Of a stretch of DNA of 64,000 nucleotides, positions 8,224 to 16,388 are shown one piece after another. The DNA comes from Streptomyces lincolnensis (GTDB lineage Bacteria; Actinomycetota; Actinomycetes; Streptomycetales; Streptomycetaceae). Both the position numbers and the translations under genes were made by a program. The notes under the pieces are model-generated. The model was not told the origin of the DNA, searched no databases, and saw only the letters and a program-made list of their open reading frames with translations. Numbering within the stretch: position 1 is the stretch's first letter; each line of letters opens with the position of its first letter. The stretch is from assembly GCF_001685355.1 (NCBI RefSeq), contig NZ_CP016438.1:8680001-8744000 (forward strand), given 5' to 3'.

Positions 8224-9555
8224 ATGACGATCCGCACATACGGCCCCAACGCCGTCGACTGGGAAGAGCGCGTCGACCTGGACCGGCTGCGCCGACAGCG
8301 CCTGGCCCGGCTGCACGACACGCTGAACCGGTCCGAGCTCGGCGCGGTCCTGAGCTTCGACTTCGCCAACATCCGCTACATGACGGCCACGCACATCGGC
8401 ACCTGGGCCATGGACAAGCTGATCCGCTTCGCCCTGCTGGTGCGCGGCGGCGAGCCGGTCGTCTGGGACTTCGGCTCCGCGGCCCGCCACCACCAGCTCT
8501 ACAACCCCTGGCTCGACCGCGACGGCAAGGACGGTGCGCCCACCGGCGCCCGCGCCGGCATCTCCACACTCCGCGGCGCCTTCCACCCGGACGCCGGCAT
8601 CGCCGAGGACGTGGCCCGCAAGATCGCCACCGAACTCCGCGAACACGGCCTGGCGGGCGAGCCGTTGGGCATCGACGTCGCCGAACTGCCGGTCCTCGCG
8701 GCGCTCCGCGCCGAGGGCATCGACGTCGTCGACGGCCAGCAGGTCTTCCTGGAGGCCCGCCGCGTCAAGACCGGCGACGAGATCTCCCTGCTCTCCCAGG
8801 CCTGCGCGATGGTCGACGCGGCCTACGAGGAGCTGTACGGCTACCTGCGTCCCGGCGTGCGCGAGAACGAGTGCGTCGGACTCGTCAGCAAGGTGCTGTA
8901 CGACCTGGGCAGCGAGTACGTCGAGGGCGTCAACGCCATCTCCGGCGAACGCTGTTCACCCCACCCGCACGTCTACAGCGACCGTCTGATCCGCCCCGGC
9001 GACCCCGCCTTCTTCGACATCCTGCACAGCCACCTGGGCTACCGCACCTGCTACTACCGCACCTTCGCCGTCGGCAGTGCCTCCCGCGCCCAGCGCGACG
9101 CCTATGTGCGCTGCCGGGAGTACATGGACGAGGCGATCGCCCTGGTACGGCCCGGCGCCACCACCGCCGACATCGTCCGGGTGTGGCCGCGCGCCGAGGA
9201 GTTCGGCTTCGCCGACGAGACCGCCGCCTTCGCCCTCCAGTACGGCCACGGCGTCGGCCTGTCGATCTGGGAGAAGCCCATCTTCAGCCGGCTCGTCTCG
9301 CTCGACCACCCCGAAGTCCTCGAAGAGGGCATGGTGTTCGCCCTGGAGACCTACTGGCCCGCCGCCGACGGCTGGTCCGCGGCCCGTATCGAGGAGGAGC
9401 TCGTCGTCACCGCCGACGGCTGCGAGGTCATCACCAAGTTCCCGGCCGAGGAACTGCTGGTGGCGGGCCGCAAGTACTGGACGGTGGGCGGCGAACTCAA
9501 CACGCGGCGGGAGTCGCAGTCCCATCTCAACCGGGGTGACTCCCATGATGGATAG
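8224..9555 (+). CDS. M24-family (Xaa-Pro dipeptidase/DddP-like) hydrolase
   Basis: This 443-aa protein has a creatinase-type N-terminal domain and a pita-bread M24 domain. Metal-ligand positions that can be read are Asp265 (AFFDIL), the His of GHGVGLS, Glu of GMVFALETYW and Glu of ARIEEELVV. The second Asp, normally in GYxxDxxRTF, is Cys276 (GYRTCYYRTF). M24 enzymes cleave Xaa-Pro peptides, but relatives act on creatine, ectoine or DMSP (DddP), so the substrate cannot be named. ATG at 8224 is preferred to 8206. Its end overlaps the E1 alpha start by 11 bp. Position at the head of a degradative operon suggests that it opens the pathway substrate. Confidence 0.85.
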   Translation: MTIRTYGPNAVDWEERVDLDRLRRQRLARLHDTLNRSELGAVLSFDFANIRYMTATHIGTWAMDKLIRFALLVRGGEPVVWDFGSAARHHQLYNPWLDRDGKDGAPTGARAGISTLRGAFHPDAGIAEDVARKIATELREHGLAGEPLGIDVAELPVLAALRAEGIDVVDGQQVFLEARRVKTGDEISLLSQACAMVDAAYEELYGYLRPGVRENECVGLVSKVLYDLGSEYVEGVNAISGERCSPHPHVYSDRLIRPGDPAFFDILHSHLGYRTCYYRTFAVGSASRAQRDAYVRCREYMDEAIALVRPGATTADIVRVWPRAEEFGFADETAAFALQYGHGVGLSIWEKPIFSRLVSLDHPEVLEEGMVFALETYWPAADGWSAARIEEELVVTADGCEVITKFPAEELLVAGRKYWTVGGELNTRRESQSHLNRGDSHDG

Positions 9556-10525
9556 CGCCGAACTCCTCGCCCGGTACGAGCAGATGGTTGTCATCCGCCG
9601 TACCGAGAAGGCCGCCCACGACCTGTTCCTCCAGGGCCTGGTCAAGGGCACCACCCATCTCGCCGCCGGACACGAGGCGATCGCCGTCGGTGCGAGCGGC
9701 GCCCTGCGCGACGACGACTACGTCTTCGCCACCTACCGGGGCCATCACCACGCGCTGGCCCGGGGCGCCACCCCCGAGGAGTGCCTGGCCGAACTCATGA
9801 GCCGGGCCACCGGGCTGTGCGGGGCCAAGGGCGGCTCGATGCACCTGACCAAGGCGTCCACCGGCATGCTCGGCTCCTACGCCATCGTCGGCGCCCACCT
9901 GCCGATGGCCGTCGGCGCCGCCTGGTCGGCCCGGATGCGCGGCAGCGGGCAGATCGCGGTCGCCTTCTTCGGTGACGGCGCGACCAACATCGGGGCCTTC
10001 CACGAGGCGCTCAACCTGGCCGCCGTGTGGAAGCTGCCCGTGCTGTTCGTGTGCGAGAACAACCTGTACATGGAGTACACGCCGATCGCGGACGTCACCG
10101 CGGTGGACCGGCCCGCGGCCGACCGGGCGCCCGCGTACGGCATCCCCGGCGAGGTCGTCGACGGCAACGACGTCGTCGCCGTACAGGAGGCGGTGGCCGC
10201 TCTCGCACGGCGGGCCCGGGCCGGAGACGGGCCCGCCGTGCTGGAGGCCGCCACCTACCGGCACTTCGGGCACAGCCGGACCGACCCGGCCACCTACCGG
10301 CCGGCCGAGGAGGTCGAACGCTGGCTCAAGCACGACCCGTTGGATCTCGCCCGCGGGCGGCTGACCGAGCTGGGGGTGCCCGCGGAGACGGTCACCGAGG
10401 CCGACGAGCGGGCGCGGGACGTCGTACACCGGGCCGTCGAGGCGGCGAAGAGCGCGCCGCCGCCCGATCCGCGCGAGGCGCTGACCGACGTGTGGGCCGA
10501 CGGGGGTGCGGCGTGGCGGACATGA
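9545..10525 (+). CDS. ThDP-dependent dehydrogenase E1, alpha subunit
   Basis: This 326-aa protein has the thiamine-diphosphate motif beginning GDGATNIGAFHEALN and ending in ENN, and the flanking GAHLPMAVGAAW. It matches the alpha subunit of heterotetrameric pyruvate, branched-chain or acetoin dehydrogenase E1, which decarboxylates a 2-oxo acid or cleaves an acyloin. The start ATG at 9545 (or the next codon, 9548) lies inside the M24 gene, and its stop overlaps the E1 beta start. No lipoyl E2 or E3 gene follows, so electrons may go to another acceptor or to an E2 encoded elsewhere. Confidence 0.93.
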   Translation: MMDSAELLARYEQMVVIRRTEKAAHDLFLQGLVKGTTHLAAGHEAIAVGASGALRDDDYVFATYRGHHHALARGATPEECLAELMSRATGLCGAKGGSMHLTKASTGMLGSYAIVGAHLPMAVGAAWSARMRGSGQIAVAFFGDGATNIGAFHEALNLAAVWKLPVLFVCENNLYMEYTPIADVTAVDRPAADRAPAYGIPGEVVDGNDVVAVQEAVAALARRARAGDGPAVLEAATYRHFGHSRTDPATYRPAEEVERWLKHDPLDLARGRLTELGVPAETVTEADERARDVVHRAVEAAKSAPPPDPREALTDVWADGGAAWRT

Positions 10526-11493
10526 TCACCTACCGGGAGGCGGTCGCCGAGGGCATCGCGCGGGAGATGCGCCGGGACGCGTCCGTGGTGTGCCTGGGGG
10601 AGGACATCGGGGAGGCCGGCGGGGTGTTCAAGACGACCGCCGGACTGTGGGCGGAGTTCGGACCGGAGCGGGTGTGGGACACGCCGATCTCCGAACAGGC
10701 CATCGTGGGTGCGGCGATGGGCGCCGCGATGACCGGGATGCGGCCGGTCGCCGAGATCATGTTCTCGGACTTTCTGGCCTGTTGTTGGGACTACATCGCC
10801 AACGAGATACCCAAGGTGCGTTACATGACGGGCGGTCAGGTCACCGTGCCCCTCGTCGTTCGCACCGCCAACGGCGGCGGGCTCGGTTTCGGCGCCCAGC
10901 ACTCGCAGGCCACCGAGAACTGGGCCCTGACCGTCCCCGGCCTGAAGATCGCGGCACCGGCGACCCCCGCCGACGTGATCGGCATGATGGCCGCGGCGAT
11001 CCGCAGCGACGACCCGGTGGTGTTCTTCGAGCACAAAGGACTGCTGGCCTCGAAGGGGACTCCCGCGCCGCCGGAGCACGTGGTCGAGCTGGGGCGCGCG
11101 GCCGTCGTGCGCGAGGGCGCCGACGTGACGCTGGTGGCCCTCGCCTCGATGGTGCCGGTGGCGCTGCGGGCCGCCGCCCGCCTCGCGCAGGAGGGCGTCG
11201 AGGCGGAGGTCGTCGACCTGCGCTGTCTGGTGCCGCTGGACATGAGCACCGTGCTGGCCTCGCTCGGCCGGACCTCGCGCCTGGTGACCGTCGAGGAGAA
11301 CCCCTACCAGGGCGGCTGGGGCGCCACCGTCGTGTCGGTCGTCGCCGACGAGGGCTTCGCACTGCTGGACGCGCCGGTACGGCGGGTGGCGGGGGAGTGC
11401 GTTCCGCTGCCGTTCGCCGACGCGCTGGAGGAGGAGGTCATTCCCACCGTCGACAAGGTCGTGGCGGCCGTCCGGAGCCTCGCCGCGTACTGA
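10513..11493 (+). CDS. ThDP-dependent dehydrogenase E1, beta subunit
   Basis: This 326-aa protein matches E1 beta (transketolase-like pyrimidine domain, then transketolase C-terminal domain). Readable hallmarks are VVCLGEDIGEAGGVFK, DTPISEQAIVGAAMG, FGAQHSQATENW and VTVEENPYQGGWG. It pairs with the alpha subunit directly upstream to form an alpha2beta2 enzyme. GTG at 10513 has a G-rich site upstream; ATG at 10522 would give a classical ATGA overlap with the alpha stop, so either start is possible. The next gene starts 21 bp downstream. Confidence 0.93.
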   Translation: MADMITYREAVAEGIAREMRRDASVVCLGEDIGEAGGVFKTTAGLWAEFGPERVWDTPISEQAIVGAAMGAAMTGMRPVAEIMFSDFLACCWDYIANEIPKVRYMTGGQVTVPLVVRTANGGGLGFGAQHSQATENWALTVPGLKIAAPATPADVIGMMAAAIRSDDPVVFFEHKGLLASKGTPAPPEHVVELGRAAVVREGADVTLVALASMVPVALRAAARLAQEGVEAEVVDLRCLVPLDMSTVLASLGRTSRLVTVEENPYQGGWGATVVSVVADEGFALLDAPVRRVAGECVPLPFADALEEEVIPTVDKVVAAVRSLAAY

Positions 11494-11514
11494 ACACCCC
11501 AGGGAGGTAGAACG

Positions 11515-12876
11515 ATGACCCGTCGGATTCTCCTGCGTGCCGGTCATGTGCTGTCGATGGACCCCGCCGTCGGGGACCTCCCCCAAGGGGACGTCCTCAT
11601 CGAGGACGGAACGATCGCGGCGGTGGACCGGGAGATCAGCGCCGACGCCGAAGTGCTCGACATGACCGGGCGGATCGTCATACCCGGCTTCGTCGACACC
11701 CACCGGCACACCTGGGAGGCGCCCCTGCGCAATGTCGCCCCCGACGCCACCCTGGACGACTACTTCGTGGACATCCTGGACACCTTCGCCCCGCTGTACA
11801 CCCCCGAGGACGTGTACGCGGGCAACCTCGCGGGCTCGCTGGAGTGCCTGAACGCCGGCATCACGACCCTCGTCGACTGGTCGCACATCAACAACACGCC
11901 CGCGCATCCGGACGCCGCGATCCAGGCGCTCACGGAGACCGGCATCCGCGCCCGGTACGCGTACGGCAGCGCCAACACCTCCCTGGCCGACTACTGGTTC
12001 GAGAGCAAGATCGTGATCCCGGGCGAGGACGTACGGCGCGTCCGCGACACCTATTTCGCCTCCGACGACAACCTGCTGACCATGGCCCTCGCCACCCGCG
12101 GCCCCGGATTCTGCACCGACGAGGTCGTCACCGCCGAATGGGCCCTGGCCCGCGAGCTGGACATCCCGATCACCGTGCACGTGGCGATGGGCCGGCTGGC
12201 CGGGCGCTTCGGCATGGTCAGGCAGCTCAACGGCCTCGGTCTCCTCGGGCCGGACACCACCTACATCCACTGCTGCTACCTCCACGAGGACGAGTGGCAG
12301 ATGGTCGCCGACAGCGGCGGCACGGTGTCGGTCGCGCCGCAGGTCGAGGAGCAGATGGGGCACGGCTGGCCGCCCGTGATGAAGGCCATCGAGTACGGAC
12401 TGCGCCCCTCGCTCAGCATCGACGTCGTCACCACCGTGCCCGGCGACATGTTCACCCAGATCCGCGCCGCCTTCGGCGCCGAACGCGGCCGCGTCAACGC
12501 CGACTGCTGGAAGGCCAACCTGCCCGTCCCCGCCACGATGTTGACGGCGCGTCAGATGCTGGAGATCGCCACGCTCAACGGCGCGCACGTCGCGGGCCTG
12601 GAGGACCGCACCGGCTCCCTGACCCCCGGCAAGCGCGCCGACGTCGTCGCGATCGACGCCACCGCGCTCAACGTCGCCCCGGTGCACGACGCGGCGGCCG
12701 CGGTGACGCTGTCGGCCGACGTCTCCAACGTCGAGACGGTCATCGTCGACGGCGTGGTCCGCAAGCGCGGCGGAAAGCTCGTGGCCGACGTCGACCGGGC
12801 GCTCCGGCTCGTCGCCGAGTCCCGTGACCGGCTCCTGGAGGCCAAGGCCGCGAAGGAGGCGAAGGGCGCCGAATGA
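11515..12876 (+). CDS. amidohydrolase (SAH/8-oxoguanine deaminase type)
   Basis: This 453-aa metal-dependent hydrolase has the TIM-barrel ligands of the chlorohydrolase/deaminase group: HxH in VDTHRHTW, His in TVHVAMG, His in YIHCCYLHEDE and Asp in LSIDVVTT. The C-terminal LTPGKRADVVAID belongs to the small beta domain. Relatives deaminate or dechlorinate heterocycles (guanine, 8-oxoguanine, S-adenosylhomocysteine, s-triazines). The start ATG follows AGGGAGG. It overlaps the cupin gene by ATGA. A ring C-N hydrolysis beside a ureidoglycine aminohydrolase-like cupin suggests degradation of a nitrogen heterocycle. Confidence 0.9.
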   Translation: MTRRILLRAGHVLSMDPAVGDLPQGDVLIEDGTIAAVDREISADAEVLDMTGRIVIPGFVDTHRHTWEAPLRNVAPDATLDDYFVDILDTFAPLYTPEDVYAGNLAGSLECLNAGITTLVDWSHINNTPAHPDAAIQALTETGIRARYAYGSANTSLADYWFESKIVIPGEDVRRVRDTYFASDDNLLTMALATRGPGFCTDEVVTAEWALARELDIPITVHVAMGRLAGRFGMVRQLNGLGLLGPDTTYIHCCYLHEDEWQMVADSGGTVSVAPQVEEQMGHGWPPVMKAIEYGLRPSLSIDVVTTVPGDMFTQIRAAFGAERGRVNADCWKANLPVPATMLTARQMLEIATLNGAHVAGLEDRTGSLTPGKRADVVAIDATALNVAPVHDAAAAVTLSADVSNVETVIVDGVVRKRGGKLVADVDRALRLVAESRDRLLEAKAAKEAKGAE

Positions 12877-13754
12877 CCCGACACCTGGTGCGCCGCGCCG
12901 CCGACACCCCCGAGCCGCCGTACGACATCCACGGCCACCGGCGGCGCGCGCTGGTCGGCGAGGACGACGGCAGTGTGCACACCGGCTTCGGCCTGTGCGA
13001 ACTGCGGCCCGACGGCACGGTGCCGGCCCATGTGCACTCCTACGAGGAGAGTTTCCACCTCCTCGACGGGTCCGTGATCCTCGACGTGCCCGACGGGTCG
13101 TACCTCCTCGAAGAGGGCGACTACGGACTCCTGCCGACCGGAGTTCCGCACGCCTGGCGGGGCGCCGGGGACACCGTCGCGCGCTGGGCCGACATGCTCG
13201 CCCCGGTCCCGCGGGCACGCTACGGGTACGACACCCAGGCGGTGCCCGAGCTGCCCGCGCGCGACCCGGTCCGGCTCGACGTCCGCGACCCGCGCACCCG
13301 GTCCTTCGGCCACTTCGAGCCCGCCCAGATGGACCCGGGCAAGCAGTCCCAGGACCTGCTCGCGGTGTCGGCGAGCATGCGGACCGCGCTGCTGGTCTAC
13401 AGCGGCATCACGGTGAAGACGATGGTCGACCAGGACCTGGGCGCGGTCGCCTCGACGATGTTCATGGTCCAGTACGCGCCCGACGGCGTCGCGGGCAGCC
13501 ACGACCATCCCTTCGAGGAGACCTATCTGTTCCTCGAAGGGGAGGCGGACGCCGTGTTCGACGGTGTGCGCCACCGGCTCGGTCCGGGCGACTGCGCCTG
13601 GGCGGGCGCCGGATGTGTGCACGGATTCGCCAACGCCGGTGCGGGGCCGCTGCGTTGGCTGGAGACCCAGGCACCGCAGCCGCCGGTGCGCCACTCCTAC
13701 CGGTTCACCCGGGACTGGGAGTACCTGCGTGAGGCATTGAGGGAGACACGATGA
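12873..13754 (+). CDS. double-cupin protein, (S)-ureidoglycine aminohydrolase-like
   Basis: This 293-aa protein has two cupin domains. The first has HVHSYEESFHLLDG and ends GVPHAW; the second has SHDHPFEETYLFLEG and ends CVHGF. The His/Glu pattern of the second (H-x-H, E, H) fits a Mn-binding site. The closest recognisable family is (S)-ureidoglycine aminohydrolase, which releases ammonia in purine degradation, but no allantoinase or allantoate amidohydrolase gene is near. Both ends overlap their neighbours by ATGA, so translation is coupled through the operon. Confidence 0.85.
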   Translation: MTRHLVRRAADTPEPPYDIHGHRRRALVGEDDGSVHTGFGLCELRPDGTVPAHVHSYEESFHLLDGSVILDVPDGSYLLEEGDYGLLPTGVPHAWRGAGDTVARWADMLAPVPRARYGYDTQAVPELPARDPVRLDVRDPRTRSFGHFEPAQMDPGKQSQDLLAVSASMRTALLVYSGITVKTMVDQDLGAVASTMFMVQYAPDGVAGSHDHPFEETYLFLEGEADAVFDGVRHRLGPGDCAWAGAGCVHGFANAGAGPLRWLETQAPQPPVRHSYRFTRDWEYLREALRETR

Positions 13755-14440
13755 GCAGCGTGGTGGTGATCGGCGGGACCTCGGGCATCGGCCGGGAGTT
13801 CGCCCGCAGGCGGGCGGAGCGCGGCGACTCGGTGGTGATCACCGGGCGCGACGCACACCGCACCGACACCGTCGCCAAGGAGACCGGCACGACCGGCCTC
13901 GCCCTCGACCTGGCCCGGCCCCGGGAGATCGCCGCGGCACTGGCCGGTGTGGGGCGCGTCGACCACCTGGTGATCGCGGGTGTCGCACGGGACGACAACC
14001 GGGTCAGCCGGTACGACATCGACGCGGCCGTCCACCTGGTCACGCTCAAACTCGTCGGTTACACCGCGGTCGTGCACGCGCTGCGGGACCGGCTGCACGA
14101 CGACAGCGCGATCGTGCTCTTCGGCGGGCAGGCCAAGGAACGCCCCTATCCGGGCGCCACGACGGTGGCGACCGTCAACGCGGGCATCACCGGGCTGGTC
14201 CACACCCTCGCCGTGGAACTCGCCCCCGTCCGGGTCAACGCCGTCCATCCCGGCGTCGTGGGCGACAGCCCTCACTGGCAGGACAGGCCACAGGAGGTGC
14301 TGGCCGGCCTGCGCGCGAAGACACCCACGGGGCGGCTCGCCACGATGGCCGAGGTGGCGAACGCCGTGGACTTCCTGCTGCGCAACGGCGCGGTCAACGC
14401 GGTGGGGCTGAGCGTCGACGGCGGGTGGCTGCTGGGCTGA
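13751..14440 (+). CDS. short-chain dehydrogenase-like protein without the catalytic triad
   Basis: This 229-aa Rossmann protein has the SDR cofactor motif GGTSGIG near the N-terminus and the structural VRVNAVHPG. Where classical SDRs have Ser, and Tyr-x-x-x-Lys, this one has a Gly-rich segment (LFGGQAKER) and V139-A-T-V-N143, so Tyr and Lys are Val and Asn. Other SDR subfamilies with an Asn at the Lys position exist, so this may be a distinct family rather than decay. It is the last gene of the operon and overlaps the cupin gene by ATGA. Its reaction is unknown. Confidence 0.85.
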   Translation: MSSVVVIGGTSGIGREFARRRAERGDSVVITGRDAHRTDTVAKETGTTGLALDLARPREIAAALAGVGRVDHLVIAGVARDDNRVSRYDIDAAVHLVTLKLVGYTAVVHALRDRLHDDSAIVLFGGQAKERPYPGATTVATVNAGITGLVHTLAVELAPVRVNAVHPGVVGDSPHWQDRPQEVLAGLRAKTPTGRLATMAEVANAVDFLLRNGAVNAVGLSVDGGWLLG

Positions 14441-14470
14441 AGGAAGGGGAGGAGGGAGAGGAGGGGGAGG

Positions 14471-15262
14471 TCAGCGTTTGACGCCGACCCCGCCGTACAG
14501 CGACACGAGGTCGCCCTCCTCCTGCTCGGGACGCCACCGCGACAGGGACGCGATCCCGGGGTCCAGCAGGTCGAGTCCCTTGAAGAGGCGGGCCACCTCG
14601 TCGTGCGAGCGGGCCACCAGCGTCACCCCGCTCGCCCGGTACGCCGCGATGCCCGCGTGCACCCGCTCCGGTTCGAAGTCCGCCGTCATCGCCGACAGCA
14701 CCAGGCAACTGCCCGGGGCCAGCGCGCCGACCAGGGTGTCCACCAGGGCGTGGGCGCCGTCCTCGTCGGCGATGAAGTGCAGCAGCGCGATCAACGACAG
14801 GGCGACGGGCCGGTCGAGGTCGAGGACGTCCGCGGCCCCTTCGAGGATCCGCCCGGGCTCGCGGGCGTCGGCCTGGAGGTAGTGGGTCGCCCCCTCCGGG
14901 GTGCCGTAGAGCAGGGCCTCGGCGTGCGCCAGGACGATCGGGTCGTTGTCGACGTAGACGACCCGCGACTCGGGGGCGACGGACTGGGCGATCTGGTGCA
15001 GGTTGGGCTCGGTGGGGATGCCGGAGCCGATGTCGAGGAACTGGCGGATGCCCGTCTCCCGCAGGACGACCCGGGTGGCGCGCTCCATGAACCGGCGGTT
15101 GGCGCGCGCCTGTCCCCGCGCGTCCCCCTGGGACAGGATCCGCCGGCCGAGTTCCTCGTCGACGGGGTAGTTGTCCTTGCCGCCGAGGAACCAGTCGTAG
15201 ACCCGCGCCGGATGCGGCCTGCTCGTGTCGATCCGTCGGTCGGCCGGCTCGGTTCCGGTCAC
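14471..15262 (-). CDS. SAM-dependent methyltransferase (DUF574/Methyltransf_19), second copy
   Basis: This 263-aa paralogue of the 880-1692 gene has YDWFLGGKDNYPVDEELG, FLDIGSGIPTEPN and VVYVDNDPIVLAHAE in the same order. GTG at 15262 is chosen because GAGGA lies 8-9 nt upstream; an ATG at 15295 would add 11 residues. It converges with the SDR-like gene across about 30 bp of G/A-rich sequence. The substrate is unknown. Confidence 0.9.
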   Translation of the reverse strand: MTGTEPADRRIDTSRPHPARVYDWFLGGKDNYPVDEELGRRILSQGDARGQARANRRFMERATRVVLRETGIRQFLDIGSGIPTEPNLHQIAQSVAPESRVVYVDNDPIVLAHAEALLYGTPEGATHYLQADAREPGRILEGAADVLDLDRPVALSLIALLHFIADEDGAHALVDTLVGALAPGSCLVLSAMTADFEPERVHAGIAAYRASGVTLVARSHDEVARLFKGLDLLDPGIASLSRWRPEQEEGDLVSLYGGVGVKR

Positions 15263-15325
15263 ACGAGGCTCCTCTGCTCGCTCGACTCTGTTCACTCGAC
15301 AGAATGTGCGAGCAGTCTGCCACGG

Positions 15326-15991
15326 TCACCCGGCGCGACGGAGACTGTCTTCGGCCACCTCCTCGTCGATCGCCGCGCGGACCAACGCGGCGGCCAGGGA
15401 CGCCGGTTGAACGTCCTCGGCGTCCCCGGCTTCCCCGGCGAGGGAGAGCAGCCGGTCGGGGTCCTTCGGCAGGCCGAGCCGCTCCGCGCCCGACAGCGTC
15501 CTGCGGTCCAGGTAGGGCGCCACTTCCGGCCACACGCTCTGGACCTCACGCAGGAAGATGTCGGCGCCGGAGGGCCCGATGCCCGGGAACTCCTGGAGCA
15601 GGCGCCGGAGTTCGGGTATCCCGCCGTCCGCCTCCGCGCGCAGCCGCCGCAGGTCCCCGCCCCACCGCTCGGTCAACAGCTTCGCTCCGTCGCCGAGTTG
15701 GGTGGCCGTGCGCTCGTCGTAGCGTCGGTAGCCGCCCCGGCCCAGCGCGTCCACGCGCTCCTGCCGGTCGGCATCGGCCATCCGGCGCGGATCGCGCAGG
15801 CCCGACCTGTGCAGCTCGCGGGCGGTCCCGACGGCGATCGAACCGCGGATCCGGGCGCTGAGCAGGAGGGACAGCACGAGCAGCCGGTACAGGGGCTGTG
15901 GGGTGTCCTTGAGTCGGATGCCCGCCTCCTCGGCGTACGTCCGCCCGTGGGCGCCGACGAGTGCGCGCACGACGCGCCGCTGGTCGCTCAT
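15326..15991 (-). CDS. HhH-GPD family DNA glycosylase-like protein
   Basis: This 221-aa protein has the helix-hairpin-helix of the Nth/MutY superfamily (FPGIGPSGADIFL) followed by the conserved Asp162 (YLDRRTL). The position of the endonuclease III lyase Lys is Ser141, as in monofunctional glycosylases, and there is no C-terminal Fe-S cysteine cluster. The family removes damaged bases from DNA, so a monofunctional glycosylase is the simplest reading. The gene follows DUF3140 by 18 bp and ends an apparent operon with dps. Confidence 0.8.
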   Translation of the reverse strand: MSDQRRVVRALVGAHGRTYAEEAGIRLKDTPQPLYRLLVLSLLLSARIRGSIAVGTARELHRSGLRDPRRMADADRQERVDALGRGGYRRYDERTATQLGDGAKLLTERWGGDLRRLRAEADGGIPELRRLLQEFPGIGPSGADIFLREVQSVWPEVAPYLDRRTLSGAERLGLPKDPDRLLSLAGEAGDAEDVQPASLAAALVRAAIDEEVAEDSLRRAG

Positions 15992-16009
15992 GGCTTCCTC
16001 GCGGCTTCC

Positions 16010-16342
16010 TCACGGCTTCAGCGGATCGTGTCCGATGGTCATCAGCCGGTGGCGGCGGTGGGTTTCCTCGGCCGTGGGCTCGTTCTCCACGTCGGCGTCG
16101 GCGGTGACGGTGTCCACGACCTCGTACATCACTTCGATGTCGTCGTCGGTCAGGTCCGTGCGCCGCTTCTGGAGGATCGCCAGGACGTGCTGTCCCGTCG
16201 GCTCACCCGCGTGTTCCGGCAGCGGTTCCGTGGACTCCTCGGCGTCGCTCACCCGCAGCCAGGCGGCCAGCTCCTGCGAGGTCATGTTCACCACGCGGTG
16301 GAAGTCCTGCCACAGCGCGTCGAGTTCGAGGGCGTCGGTCAT
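16010..16342 (-). CDS. DUF3140 domain protein
   Basis: This 110-aa acidic protein begins MTDALELDALWQDFHRVVNM and contains the DUF3140 core TSQELAAWL, followed by GQHVLAILQKRRTDLTDDD. The family is small and confined largely to actinomycetes and relatives; the segment resembles a SAP-like helix pair, but I know of no experimental function. It lies 46 bp after dps and 18 bp before the HhH-GPD gene, which hints at a role in DNA protection or repair. Confidence 0.8.
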   Translation of the reverse strand: MTDALELDALWQDFHRVVNMTSQELAAWLRVSDAEESTEPLPEHAGEPTGQHVLAILQKRRTDLTDDDIEVMYEVVDTVTADADVENEPTAEETHRRHRLMTIGHDPLKP

Positions 16343-16388
16343 CGGTGCCCCTTCCGTACGTACGTGTTTGCGTGTGCGGAGCCCTGTG

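Noticed and set aside
10294..13218. 974-codon minus-strand open frame across E1 beta, amidohydrolase and cupin genes
   Set aside because: It lies opposite three genes with clear motifs and overlapping starts; its sequence is low in complexity and typical of an antisense shadow.
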